The notes below the pieces were generated by a model, which saw nothing but the letters and a program-made list of their open reading frames with translations, ran no database searches and was not told the origin of the DNA. Shown one piece after another: positions 1-7,147 of a stretch of 15,286 nt of DNA. Origin of the DNA: Gemmatimonadales bacterium (GTDB lineage: Bacteria; Gemmatimonadota; Gemmatimonadetes; Gemmatimonadales; GWC2-71-9); NCBI GenBank assembly GCA_013813675.1, contig JACCRH010000246.1:1-15286 (forward strand), in the 5' to 3' direction. Each line of letters begins with the position of its first letter. The first letter of the stretch is position 1. A program made the position numbers and the translations under genes.

Positions 1-1
1 C

Positions 2-832
2 CCCGAGCGCGTACCGGGGGCCACTGCCTTTTCGCTATCGAGCGCTGTCCTGAGCGAGCTCCGGAGTGCCGGGCAGACCCGCCTCAGCTACGCGGAGCTC
101 GACGACGCGCTCGGCGGCCTCCTTCACGATCTGGCGGGCCGCCCGGCCCAGGGCGCGTCGGGACTCGCGCGGGGCATTGGCATCGGGCTCGGTGGCACTC
201 GCGCCTACTATCGCGGCACGCTCTCGCTGGTCTCGCCCGATCCGGTCGTCCTGCCGCTTCTGCTCAACGGACGCCGCATCGGGTTTCCCGCACTCCACGC
301 CCGCGGCCGCTTCGCCCTGCGAGAGCGGCAGATCGAGCTCGACTTCTTCGTCGTTGCCGATCCCGAGCACCCGCTGCTGCTCAGGATCACGGGGCACGAC
401 GCGATCTGGCAGGTACTTCGGGTGGACCTGCCCGACGCGCATATCGGTGCGGTGATCGAAGGCGACCTGGAGAGCGGCTGCCGGGCCGAAATCCCGGGGG
501 TGTACTTCGCCTTCGGTGGGGCCGAGGTGCGCGCCGAGTCGGCTCCGGCGCTACGAGCGGTGGCCGTCCTCCTCGCGCGGCACCCGGGGTGGACCCTCGC
601 TGTCGAAGGACACACCGATAGCATCGGCTCGGCCGCGGCCAACGCGGCGCTCTCGGCCAGGCGGGCGGAGGCGGTCCGCGCGGCGCTGGTTACGACCTAC
701 GGCGTTCCGGCCGGACGGTTGAGCTCGCGGGGGCTCGGGGCGACCCGGCCGCGTGAGACCAACGGCACGCTCGAGGGCCGCGCGCGGAACCGGCGGGTCG
801 AGATGGTACGGCCTTGCGCGGCGACCGATTGA
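2..832 (+). CDS. OmpA-family protein, 5'-truncated by the window edge
   Basis: The frame is open from base 2 to the TGA at 830-832, so the true start lies outside the window; 276 codons are visible. The C-terminal part (from about base 480) is an OmpA-like peptidoglycan-binding domain: a strand reading GVYFAFGGAEV, then LAVEGHTDSIGS, the LSARRAEAVRAAL helix, GRLSSRGLGATRP and the final GRARNRRVEM. The NxxLSxxRA-type helix and the R-N-R-R-V-E end are the hallmarks of domains that bind diaminopimelate in peptidoglycan. The upstream part (about bases 150-430) has a beta-rich region ending in FFVVADPEHPLLLR, a pattern I associate with a conserved N-terminal module of some OmpA-family proteins. 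Probable role: linking the envelope to the cell wall in the periplasm. The OmpA domain is seen clearly; the N-terminal module is not assigned. The next gene starts 37 nt downstream on the same strand. Confidence 0.85.
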   Translation, partial: PERVPGATAFSLSSAVLSELRSAGQTRLSYAELDDALGGLLHDLAGRPAQGASGLARGIGIGLGGTRAYYRGTLSLVSPDPVVLPLLLNGRRIGFPALHARGRFALRERQIELDFFVVADPEHPLLLRITGHDAIWQVLRVDLPDAHIGAVIEGDLESGCRAEIPGVYFAFGGAEVRAESAPALRAVAVLLARHPGWTLAVEGHTDSIGSAAANAALSARRAEAVRAALVTTYGVPAGRLSSRGLGATRPRETNGTLEGRARNRRVEMVRPCAATD

Positions 833-868
833 ACGGTCGCCATTACGCTCTATCTCTGGAGATGATCG

Positions 869-1933
869 ATGAGCTCGACGCGGATATGCCCCATCCCCCT
901 CGGGATCGCGACCGTCGCGACCCTCGTAACCCTCGGGACCCTTGCATGCGGCGGAGACCGGCGACGCGATGGCGCCGCCGCGACTTCCAGCGCCGGTGGG
1001 GTCGCGGGAGGCTTGCCGCCGGTGACCCAACTCGCCGAGCCCGATCCCTGCTCGTTCCTCTCGCAATCCGAAGCGGAGGGGATTCTCGGGCCGCTCAAGC
1101 AGCCGCCGCTGAGGGTCAAGAACGACGAGAGCCGCGAGCCCGACCCGGAGGGCCGAGTCTGTGCCTACCTCCCCCTCGACCAGGGCGACCGGCGCGATGA
1201 GAACGTGCGGGTCGAGGTGGCGACCCACGACGGTCTGGGGTTTCAACTGGGGACGGGAGCCGCCGTGCAGGCGACCGGCGATTGGGTGCCCGGTCACCCG
1301 CTGGGCGACACGACGGTGGCGGGCCCCTGGGATGCGGCTGCCCGGGTCGGCAATCAGCTCTTCACGGCGCGACAGGGCGACGTGGCCGTACAGGTAACCG
1401 TGCGCTGGCTGGGCCTGAAGGATGGTCGGGTGGACAGCATCGGCGCCCGGGTGCTCGCCAACATCCCCGACGTTCCCGTGGCCGCCCCCGCCGCGCAAGG
1501 CGACGACGACGGGTCCTCCGCCTCGAACCCGTGCAGCATGCTCACGGCCGGCGAGGCCGAAGCGGTGCTCGGCGCGCTGAGCGGGCCCCCATATCGCTCG
1601 CGCGCGAACACCTCACTCGCCCAGGCCGACGGGGCGAGCTGCTCCTACCGGACACCACACCACCGCGTACTCGTGGTGTCACCGGTTAGGGAGGGTGGTG
1701 CGGTGGCGTTCAAGCTCTCGGGGATAACGAGCAACATCGTGGGGCGGGTGATCACGCGGGGTCAGGAAGCCGACACTCTCGACGACGGTCCGTGGGACGC
1801 GGCCGCGGCCGGCATGGACGGCGCGCTCCTTCTCCTCAAGGGCGACGCGCTTCTCGAGCTCCGCTACCGCACGTCCTCGACGGACCTCGCGGGCGCGGTC
1901 AAGCTCGCTCGACTTGCGGTGCCGCGCATGTAG
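869..1933 (+). CDS. Two-domain lipoprotein of unknown function (internal duplication)
   Basis: 354 aa. The start is the ATG at 869, with a GGAGA ribosome-binding site at 858-862, 6 nt upstream. The N-terminus has a hydrophobic segment (residues 9-26) ending in GTLAC, a slightly atypical lipobox with Cys27 as the lipidated residue. The mature protein consists of two related halves. PCSFLSQSEAEGILG (60-74) matches PCSMLTAGEAEAVLG (221-235), VCAY (97-100) matches SCSY (257-260), and GPWDAAA occurs identically at 152-158 and 307-313. Each half therefore has a Cys pair (61/98 and 222/258) that could form a disulfide. The P-C-S-L-[ST]-x-x-E-A pattern recalls DUF3558-like lipoproteins, but I do not assign it firmly. 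Function unknown. It converges with the next gene across a hairpin. Confidence 0.8.
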   Translation: MSSTRICPIPLGIATVATLVTLGTLACGGDRRRDGAAATSSAGGVAGGLPPVTQLAEPDPCSFLSQSEAEGILGPLKQPPLRVKNDESREPDPEGRVCAYLPLDQGDRRDENVRVEVATHDGLGFQLGTGAAVQATGDWVPGHPLGDTTVAGPWDAAARVGNQLFTARQGDVAVQVTVRWLGLKDGRVDSIGARVLANIPDVPVAAPAAQGDDDGSSASNPCSMLTAGEAEAVLGALSGPPYRSRANTSLAQADGASCSYRTPHHRVLVVSPVREGGAVAFKLSGITSNIVGRVITRGQEADTLDDGPWDAAAAGMDGALLLLKGDALLELRYRTSSTDLAGAVKLARLAVPRM

Positions 1934-1939
1934 GTGGTT

Positions 1940-1957
1940 GAGGCGGTACGCCGCCTC
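1940..1957. terminator. Hairpin between convergent genes
   Basis: A perfect 7-bp stem, GAGGCGG (1940-1946) and CCGCCTC (1951-1957), closes a TACG tetraloop. Weaker outer complementarity (TAGG at 1931 with CCTA near 1964) may extend it. It fills the 29-bp gap between two convergent genes, so it could act as a terminator in both directions. There is no clear U-run, so this is a structural inference. Confidence 0.5.
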
Positions 1958-1962
1958 CGCCC

Positions 1963-3159
1963 CTACTGATACTGGATATACAGCGGCACCGGATACAGGC
2001 TCCCGATCACCTGCTCCGGGGTCATGAGACCGTCGTCGCCACACCCCACCAGCTCGTAGGTAACCGGGCCACAGGTCGGCTCGAACCCCGCCGTCTTGGT
2101 CCGCGGGTCCCGGTCGTTCTTGTAGAACAGTTTGAACCCGGCGTACTGCACCGGATACGGGGAGATCCAGAAGCGGTAGGCATCCTGCTTGAGATAGGGC
2201 GATCCGAATCCGTCCATCTGGATCACCACCTGCACCCGCGGATCCAGCCGGATGCTGTCGGTGTTGGTCAGCATCTTCCGGGTGAACCGGTGTACCACCA
2301 GCACCTTGGGCGGCAGCTTGTGCTCGGTGACGAGGTCGCCCAGCACCCGGATGGCCTGATTGACCTCCTCAGCGTCCATGGTGCCGATTCGCTTGCCCGG
2401 TATGCCGCCGCCCTTCATCGCGAACTCCGGATCCAGCGCCAGGTGCACGTGGGGCCGCGTGAGAAACGGAAGCAGCGGCTCGATCTCGGCCGCTACCGTG
2501 CTGTGCCCCGTCTGGATGTCGAGAAACACGATCCAGCCCCGCTCCTCGGCCCAGGAGGCCACCCGGTTGATCAGGCTGTCGGTCATTCGCAGCCGGTACT
2601 TCTTCGCCGAGCCCGGCTTCCCCTGGGCCACCGTCGCGATGAGGTGAAGTGCCGGCATCACCTTTCGCTCTCGGTCGGCCAGCGCCCACTCCATCGCCAC
2701 CTTCTCCAGCCGCGGCAGCATGGAGTCGGGCGGCACCTGTCCCATGATCCCCATGCGGGTGGAGAGCGGATTGCCGTAGTAGGCGATGATGCGGTGCTCG
2801 GGCAGCAGCGAGCCCGGCAACGGCGCCGGTGCCTTCACCGGCCACTTGGCGGAATCGGCCGGACTCAGGATGAACGGGCGGGGCCCGCGGGCACGAGTGC
2901 GAGCCGGCACACTGTCGCGCTTGGCGGAGGCACTGTCGGCGAGCGAGTCCGCCGCCGTCGTGTCGGCCGCGAGGGTGTGCTCTTTCGTCGTGTCGGGAGG
3001 GGCAACGACCGGCCGGGGCTCCCAGACCTTGGGTTTCGGCGGCGGCACCGGGGCAGCGGTGGTCGAGTCGCGCGTGGCGGCCACCTTGCGCGGCGATTCG
3101 CCGCAGCCGATGGTCGCGCAGATGATGACGAGGAGGGCTCCGAGGCAGGAACGTTCCAT
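1963..3159 (-). CDS. Lipoprotein of unknown function, possible barrel-type domain
   Basis: 398 aa from the ATG at 3159. The frame extends to a GTG at 3219, but the ATG start places a proper lipoprotein signal at the N-terminus: MERS, a hydrophobic core, then ATIGC with Cys19. The longer start would put 20 basic residues before it and overlap the hairpin at 3189-3210. After the Cys comes a low-complexity Pro/Thr/Ala/Asp tether (residues about 20-110), then a folded domain of about 285 residues starting at LLPEHRIIAYYGNP. That domain alternates hydrophobic strands ending in charged residues (WIVFLDIQTG, HVHLALDPEF, KVLVVHRFT, VQVVIQMDGFG), a pattern like a TIM barrel or glycosidase-like fold. 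I cannot name the family or the active site. Two Cys near the end (in PTCGPV and VGCGDD) could form a disulfide. Probably anchored on the periplasmic face of a membrane. Confidence 0.75.
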   Translation of the reverse strand: MERSCLGALLVIICATIGCGESPRKVAATRDSTTAAPVPPPKPKVWEPRPVVAPPDTTKEHTLAADTTAADSLADSASAKRDSVPARTRARGPRPFILSPADSAKWPVKAPAPLPGSLLPEHRIIAYYGNPLSTRMGIMGQVPPDSMLPRLEKVAMEWALADRERKVMPALHLIATVAQGKPGSAKKYRLRMTDSLINRVASWAEERGWIVFLDIQTGHSTVAAEIEPLLPFLTRPHVHLALDPEFAMKGGGIPGKRIGTMDAEEVNQAIRVLGDLVTEHKLPPKVLVVHRFTRKMLTNTDSIRLDPRVQVVIQMDGFGSPYLKQDAYRFWISPYPVQYAGFKLFYKNDRDPRTKTAGFEPTCGPVTYELVGCGDDGLMTPEQVIGSLYPVPLYIQYQ

Positions 3160-3188
3160 GCGGCCTGCATGGTAGTCGCAGGTGAGGC

Positions 3189-3210
3189 CGGCGCCAAGCC
3201 TCTGGCGCCG
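3189..3210 (-). terminator. Hairpin just after the DUF378 gene
   Basis: CGGCGCC (3189-3195) and GGCGCCG (3204-3210) form a 7-bp GC-only stem with an 8-nt loop. It begins 14 nt after the DUF378 stop in the direction of transcription. No U-run follows on that strand, so it may only slow RNA polymerase or protect the 3' end. Its presence argues that the following lipoprotein gene starts at 3159, not 3219. Confidence 0.4.
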
Positions 3211-3223
3211 TCGTTTCACAACC

Positions 3224-3442
3224 TTACTTGGCGAAGGCGGGCTGCCAGCGGTGTTGGATGGCCTTCCATTGAACAGCCTGGTACAGGGCAGCGAGACCGA
3301 CCACTAGATAGACCGCTCTGCTAATCGGGCTCAGGTTGCCGAAGAGGGCTCCAACGAGGTCCGAGCCTGTCACCCCAACTATGCCCCAGTTGAGGCCGCC
3401 AACCACCAGGAGCACGGCGGCGATCACGTCCAGTTTCTTCAT
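3224..3442 (-). CDS. DUF378 family small membrane protein
   Basis: 72 aa with two transmembrane segments (about 6-25 and 40-58). The first carries the family signature GGLNWGIVG, and the short charged tail (QHRWQPAFAK) follows the second. The length is normal for DUF378, whose function is unknown. The ATG at 3442 is preceded by an AAGGA ribosome-binding site 8 nt upstream, and by a roughly 40-nt leader if transcription starts at the promoter predicted here. It is transcribed divergently from the CarH-type regulator, and its -35 box is one arm of the inverted repeat at 3513-3544. I infer that it may be a target of that regulator, possibly as a membrane component of a light or stress response. 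Confidence 0.88.
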   Translation of the reverse strand: MKKLDVIAAVLLVVGGLNWGIVGVTGSDLVGALFGNLSPISRAVYLVVGLAALYQAVQWKAIQHRWQPAFAK

Positions 3443-3489
3443 GTTACTCGTCCTTACAGTGAGAGGTTGCCGTCTAATCCTTGTCCAAC

Positions 3490-3567
3490 AACCTATGGTC
3501 GCTCTTGTGCCTTGTCAAGGTAGTGTCCAGGTATTTCCTTGACATTATCTATACAAAGATCTAATTT
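3490..3567. promoter_or_regulatory. Divergent promoter pair with inverted-repeat operator
   Basis: TGTCAAGG (3513-3520) and CCTTGACA (3537-3544) form a perfect 8-bp inverted repeat with a 16-nt spacer. Each arm contains a consensus TTGACA -35 box facing outward. On the + strand TTGACA (3539-3544) is followed after 17 nt by TAATTT (3562-3567), 6 nt before the GTG of the regulator gene. On the - strand TTGACA (3518-3513) is followed after 17 nt by TAGGTT (3495-3490), about 48 nt before the DUF378 start. Two adjacent 11-bp units, TTGACATTATC and TATACAAAGAT (3539-3560), share T-N-N-A-C-A. As I recall, 11-bp direct repeats of this kind overlapping the -35 box are the CarH operator type. A protein bound here would block both promoters. 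Confidence 0.65.
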
Positions 3568-3573
3568 CCGTCC

Positions 3574-4557
3574 GTGAACGACCTTAGCGAGCATCAACTC
3601 CCCCGATTCCCCGTGCGTCTGGTCGCCCTTCGCACCGGCCTCACTCCTCACGTCCTCCGCGCCTGGGAGCGTCGGTACGGCGTGGTGACGCCCACCCGGA
3701 GCGAGGGCGGTCAGCGGCTCTACTCCCATCTCGACATCGAGCGTCTGCGCCGCCTCCGCCGGCTGACGGATCACGGCCACGCGATTGGCCGAATCGCTTC
3801 GCTCAGCCTCGGCGCTCTGACTCAGCTGGACGAGGAGTCCAGCGGGCACGCGGAGACGGCCAGACTCCACGGCGGCGACAGCAGCTCCCCAGCCGCCGAT
3901 CGGCTGCGCGCCGAGACCATTCGGGAGTTCACCCGGGCGGCACTGCGGGCGACCCGCCGGCTCGACTCGACAGACCTCCAGGCCACACTCGAGCGCGCCG
4001 CCGTCACGCTCGGCGTCCCGGATTTTCTCGAAGGGGTCGTGGCGACCGCGCTGGAGGACATCGGACATGGCTGGGCGGAGCAGTCCGTGTCGGTGGCGCA
4101 GGAGCACATGGCGACCACCGTCTTCCGCAGAACGCTCGGCTGGCTGCTCCGGGTATATGAAGTGAGCGGCCCGGCGCCGCGCCTGGTCGTGGCGACCCCA
4201 CCAGGCCAGGTCCATGAGTTGGGTGCGCTCATGGTGGCGGTGAGCGCGGCCGCGGAGGGGTGGGCAGTGACTTACCTGGGCCCCGACCTGCCGGTGGCCG
4301 ACCTGCTCAGCGCGGCGAGCCAAACCGAGGCGCGCGCTGTCGCCATCAGCCTGGTGTACCTGTCGGACGATCGCGATTTCCTGGCCACCCTGCGGGAGAC
4401 TCGTGCCGGCCTGCCCGAGCGGGTGCCCCTGATCCTGGGAGGTGCCGCGGCGCCCGAGATCCGTCTCTCGGCTGAGAACACGGGCGCGGTGGTGCTCGAC
4501 TCCCTGCCGGACTTCCGCACGCTGCTTCAGCGCCTTGCGGCGGAGGACGTGCCGTGA
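3574..4557 (+). CDS. carH: CarH-type MerR/cobalamin-binding photoreceptor repressor
   Basis: 327 aa, GTG start with no Shine-Dalgarno and a -10 box 6 nt upstream. The N-terminal MerR helix-turn-helix (residues 13-80) contains RLVALRTGLTPHVLRAWERRYG and the wing RSEGGQRLYS. A helical bundle follows at about 110-195, then a Rossmann-type B12-binding domain at about 203-325. The CarH light-sensing residues are all present: the bundle motif W167-(9)-E177-H178 matches W131/E141/H142 of Thermus CarH in spacing, and H214 in GQVHELG matches the axial His of the E/Q-x-H-x-x-G motif. In characterised CarH, adenosylcobalamin drives a DNA-binding tetramer in the dark, and light breaks it. Here it probably represses its own operon and DUF378. 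A light-independent CarA-like role is the main alternative. Confidence 0.9.
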   Translation: MNDLSEHQLPRFPVRLVALRTGLTPHVLRAWERRYGVVTPTRSEGGQRLYSHLDIERLRRLRRLTDHGHAIGRIASLSLGALTQLDEESSGHAETARLHGGDSSSPAADRLRAETIREFTRAALRATRRLDSTDLQATLERAAVTLGVPDFLEGVVATALEDIGHGWAEQSVSVAQEHMATTVFRRTLGWLLRVYEVSGPAPRLVVATPPGQVHELGALMVAVSAAAEGWAVTYLGPDLPVADLLSAASQTEARAVAISLVYLSDDRDFLATLRETRAGLPERVPLILGGAAAPEIRLSAENTGAVVLDSLPDFRTLLQRLAAEDVP

Positions 4558-6038
4558 GCGGCGGTGGGCTCACGCTGCTCACCGGCGCCACCGGCTACGT
4601 GGGCGGCCGGCTGCGCCGCGCGCTCGAGGCTGACCGACGATCCATCCGCTGCATGGCTCGAACGCCCGAGTATCTCCGTTCCAGAGTCGGTCCCGGCACC
4701 GAGGTCGTCGCGGGCGACGTGCTGGACCCGGGATCGCTCGCCCAGGCGCTCCATGGCGTCCATACCGCCTACTACTTGATTCATTCGATGGCGACCTCCC
4801 GCGATTACGCGGCGAACGACCGCAAAGGCGCCGAGTCGTTCGCCACGGCCGCCCGCGACGCGGGGGTGCGCCGGATCGTCTACCTCGGCGCGCTCGGCAA
4901 AGGCGACCAGCTCTCCCGTCACCTCGCGAGCCGGCAGGAGGTCGGACGGATCCTCCGCGATTCCGGCGTTCCCACGATCGAATTCCGCGCCTCGATCGTG
5001 ATCGGTTCGGGCAGCCTGTCGTTCGAGCTGGTCCGGGCGCTGGTGGAAAAGCTTCCCGCCATGGTGACGCCAAGCTGGGTGGACACTCCCACCCAGCCGA
5101 TCGGCATCGAGGATCTGGTGGCCTATCTGGTCGCGGCGCTCGACCTCACGGATGGAGAAGGCGCCATCTACGAAATTGGCGGCCCCGACCGGGTGTCCTA
5201 CGGCGACCTCATGCGGGAGTACGGACGACTCCGCGGACTCCGGCGGGTGATGCTGCCGGTGCCCCTGCTGACGCCGCGGCTCTCCAGCCTCTGGCTGGCG
5301 CTGGTCTCGCCGGTGTACGCCCAGGTCGGCCGCGAGCTGATCGACGGCGTGCGGAACGCGACGGTGGTCCATGACGGCCGCGCGCTACGCGATTTCGGCG
5401 TGCGACCCCGCGGAATCCACGAGGTGCTCGCCCGCGCGCTGGTCAACGAAGACCTCGGCTTCGCCGCTACCCGGTGGTCCGACGCACTCTCTTCGCAGCG
5501 CAGCCCTCGAGGCTGGGGCGGAGTCCGGTTCGGGTCACGCCGGGTGGACTCCCGGGCGGCATGGGTGGGATGTGCCACCGAACAGGCATTCGACCCCATA
5601 GCACGGATCGGCGGCAACGCCGGCTGGTACTACGGAAATCGTCTGTGGCGCCTGCGCGGGCTGCTCGACATCGCGGTGGGCGGCCCGGGTCTGCGGCGTG
5701 GCCGCCGGGATCCCAAGACGTTGATGGTGGGAGATACGCTTGACTTCTGGCGGGTCGAGGAGGTGGAGCCGGGCCGCCTGCTTCGTCTCGCGGCCGAGAT
5801 GCGGCTTCCGGGCCGCGCCTGGCTTCAGTTCGAGGTCACCCCGGAGAATGGCGGAAGCCTCATCCGACAGACCGCGCTCTTCGATCCGGTCGGGACGGCC
5901 GGGCTACTCTACTGGTATGCGCTCTGGGGAATCCATCAAATGGTGTTCGCCGGGATGCTGCGCAACATCGTCCGCGCCACCGGGAGACCTGACACCCCGC
6001 CTGCCAGGGATGTAAAGCCCAGCCGTTCGGCGGTTTGA
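4554..6038 (+). CDS. NAD(P)-binding SDR-type protein with C-terminal DUF2867 domain
   Basis: 494 aa. The GTG start overlaps the upstream TGA by 4 nt (GTGA), implying translational coupling with the regulator gene. The N-terminal half is an atypical/extended SDR Rossmann domain: dinucleotide motif TGATGYVG (10-17), then VVAGDVLDPGSL, AYYLIHSM, and RIVYLGALGKGD in place of the classical Tyr-x-x-x-Lys site, as in NmrA/NDUFA9-like members. The rest is a DUF2867 domain (about 340-475) with WYYGNRLWRLRGLLD, DFWRVEEVEPGRLLRL, WLQFEV and a C-terminal LLYWYALWGIHQMVF helix. Proteins of this fusion type occur in B12-regulator/photolyase neighbourhoods in other bacteria, so a light-induced role is plausible. 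The substrate is unknown; lipid- or quinone-related redox chemistry is a guess. Confidence 0.85.
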   Translation: MSGGGLTLLTGATGYVGGRLRRALEADRRSIRCMARTPEYLRSRVGPGTEVVAGDVLDPGSLAQALHGVHTAYYLIHSMATSRDYAANDRKGAESFATAARDAGVRRIVYLGALGKGDQLSRHLASRQEVGRILRDSGVPTIEFRASIVIGSGSLSFELVRALVEKLPAMVTPSWVDTPTQPIGIEDLVAYLVAALDLTDGEGAIYEIGGPDRVSYGDLMREYGRLRGLRRVMLPVPLLTPRLSSLWLALVSPVYAQVGRELIDGVRNATVVHDGRALRDFGVRPRGIHEVLARALVNEDLGFAATRWSDALSSQRSPRGWGGVRFGSRRVDSRAAWVGCATEQAFDPIARIGGNAGWYYGNRLWRLRGLLDIAVGGPGLRRGRRDPKTLMVGDTLDFWRVEEVEPGRLLRLAAEMRLPGRAWLQFEVTPENGGSLIRQTALFDPVGTAGLLYWYALWGIHQMVFAGMLRNIVRATGRPDTPPARDVKPSRSAV

Positions 6039-6056
6039 CCCTGGCGTCCGCGCCAT

Positions 6057-6082
6057 TGTCACTCTGAGCGAAAGGGACGAAA
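6057..6082 (+). repeat. Degenerate copy of the TGTCACC repeat
   Basis: TGTCACTCTGAGCGAAAGGG and following bases resemble the arms at 7070, 10629 and 11036, with several substitutions and small indels. It lies in the 68-bp gap between the convergent SDR and ribonuclease Z genes, together with a short GGCG-TCCG-CGCC hairpin (6043-6054). It is probably a decayed single arm. Confidence 0.5.
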
Positions 6083-6106
6083 GCCCCAATTGGCGCATTC
6101 ACCGAG

Positions 6107-7021
6107 CTATTCTGCAAACGGAACCTCGACAACCATACCATCCCGCGCGATGACAGTCTCCGGAAAGACCGCCCGCGCTTCGGCCAGCAGCTCGGGCGCA
6201 TCTCGGGTGTAACGCGGGCTGATGTGGGTGAGGACGAGGCGCGTCACCCCCGCCTCCACCGCGACTCGCGCCGCTTCCGCCGCGGTGGAATGGCCGGTCT
6301 CCTTGGCCCGCTCCAGCTCGTCGCTGCCGAAGGTTGCCTCGTGAATCAACAGGTCCGCTCCTCGCGCGGCCCCGACCACGGCGAGGCTGGGTCGGGTGTC
6401 GCCCGAATAGACCAGGGTCCGCCCACGCCGCGGCGAGCCCACCAGCTCGTCCGGCGAAACGCTGCGGCCGTCCTCCAGCGCGATGGTCTCACCCTTGTGC
6501 AACCTTCCCCAGAGCGGCCCTTCCGGCACTCCCAGCGCGCGCGCCCGCTCGGGGTCGAACCGGCCGAGCCGGGTGTGCTCGGCGAGGGCATAGCCCACGG
6601 TGTCGGGCCGGTGGTCGGTCTCGAACACGACGATGTCGTACCCGTCGCGGGAGAGCCGGTCGCCGGGCCGGATCTCGCGGATCTCGACCGGAAACTTGTT
6701 GCGCTCGATGCCCAGCATGATCACGGCGCCGAGGATCCTCTGGGCCCCCCGAGGGCCGTAGAGCGCGACCGGGGCGCTCCGGTCCTGCAGCCCCATGGTC
6801 CTGAGCAGCCCGGTGACGCCCAGGATATGGTCGGCGTGGTAATGGCTGAAGAAGATCTCGCTGAAGGAGAACCCCACCCCGTAGCGCATCATCTGCCGCT
6901 GGTTCCCCTCCCCGCAGTCGAAGAGGATCGTCTCGCCTTCCCGCTGGATGGCCAGCCCGGCGACGTTTCTATCGACGGTAGGAGTGGCGGCTCCGGTGCC
7001 CAGGAAGGTGGCGGTCAGCAT
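6107..7021 (-). CDS. rnz: Ribonuclease Z (tRNA 3'-end endonuclease)
   Basis: 304 aa, the usual length for the short bacterial form. It is a metallo-beta-lactamase fold enzyme that cleaves tRNA precursors 3' of the discriminator base. Visible motifs in order: FLGTGAATPT (6-15), FDCGEGNQRQMM (34-45), the zinc motif SHYHADH with H60, H62, D64 and H65, the ETDHRPDTVGYAL region, YSGDTRP with its metal-binding Asp, HEATFGSDE, the GHSTAAEAA motif and the terminal LTHISPRY with its metal His. The family usually reads THLHGDH, so SHYHADH is a mild variant. The ATG at 7021 has no Shine-Dalgarno and is preceded by TACATT 6 nt upstream, suggesting a leaderless mRNA. It lies downstream of mlaD on the same strand but is separated by a strong hairpin. 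Confidence 0.93.
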   Translation of the reverse strand: MLTATFLGTGAATPTVDRNVAGLAIQREGETILFDCGEGNQRQMMRYGVGFSFSEIFFSHYHADHILGVTGLLRTMGLQDRSAPVALYGPRGAQRILGAVIMLGIERNKFPVEIREIRPGDRLSRDGYDIVVFETDHRPDTVGYALAEHTRLGRFDPERARALGVPEGPLWGRLHKGETIALEDGRSVSPDELVGSPRRGRTLVYSGDTRPSLAVVGAARGADLLIHEATFGSDELERAKETGHSTAAEAARVAVEAGVTRLVLTHISPRYTRDAPELLAEARAVFPETVIARDGMVVEVPFAE

Positions 7022-7027
7022 GGGGAG

Positions 7028-7033
7028 AATGTA
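7028..7033 (-). promoter_or_regulatory. Putative -10 box of rnz
   Basis: TACATT (4 of 6 matches to TATAAT) ends 6 nt before the ATG, which would give a leaderless transcript. No recognisable -35 box lies at the expected distance, where there is a G-run. Tentative. Confidence 0.35.
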
Positions 7034-7069
7034 AGCGGAGCCGTGGAGCCGGGGGGGAACGGCGAAACT

Positions 7070-7146
7070 GCGTCTGTCACTCCGAGCGTAGCGAAGGGGG
7101 CCATCTCCGCCATGGCCCCCTTCGCTGCGCTCAGGGTGACAGACGC
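7070..7146. repeat. Paired inverted repeat (REPIN-like hairpin) between mlaD and rnz
   Basis: Left arm 7070-7104 and right arm 7112-7146 are 35-bp inverted repeats with 3 mismatches around a 7-nt loop. The left arm starts GCGTCTGTCACTCCGAGCG, and the right arm ends in CAGGGTGACAGACGC. The outermost bases carry TGTCA/TGACA and the inner bases carry GGCC. The right arm stops one base before the mlaD stop codon. In RNA this would be a very stable stem that could terminate the mla transcript or protect its 3' end. Each arm belongs to the family seen at 10354, 10629, 10981 and 11036. Confidence 0.85.
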
Positions 7147-7147
7147 C

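Noticed and set aside
46..60. CTGTCCTGAGCGAGC as a further copy of the TGTCACC repeat
   Set aside because: Only a short partial match inside the OmpA-family coding region, without the GAAGGGGCC part; probably chance.
551..1498. 315-aa ORF on the - strand
   Set aside because: Opposite to the OmpA domain and the duplicated lipoprotein, both of which have clear motifs.
2290..3324. 344-aa ORF on the + strand
   Set aside because: Antisense to the lipoprotein and DUF378 genes, Arg/His-rich, no recognisable domain. It is a GC-rich shadow frame.
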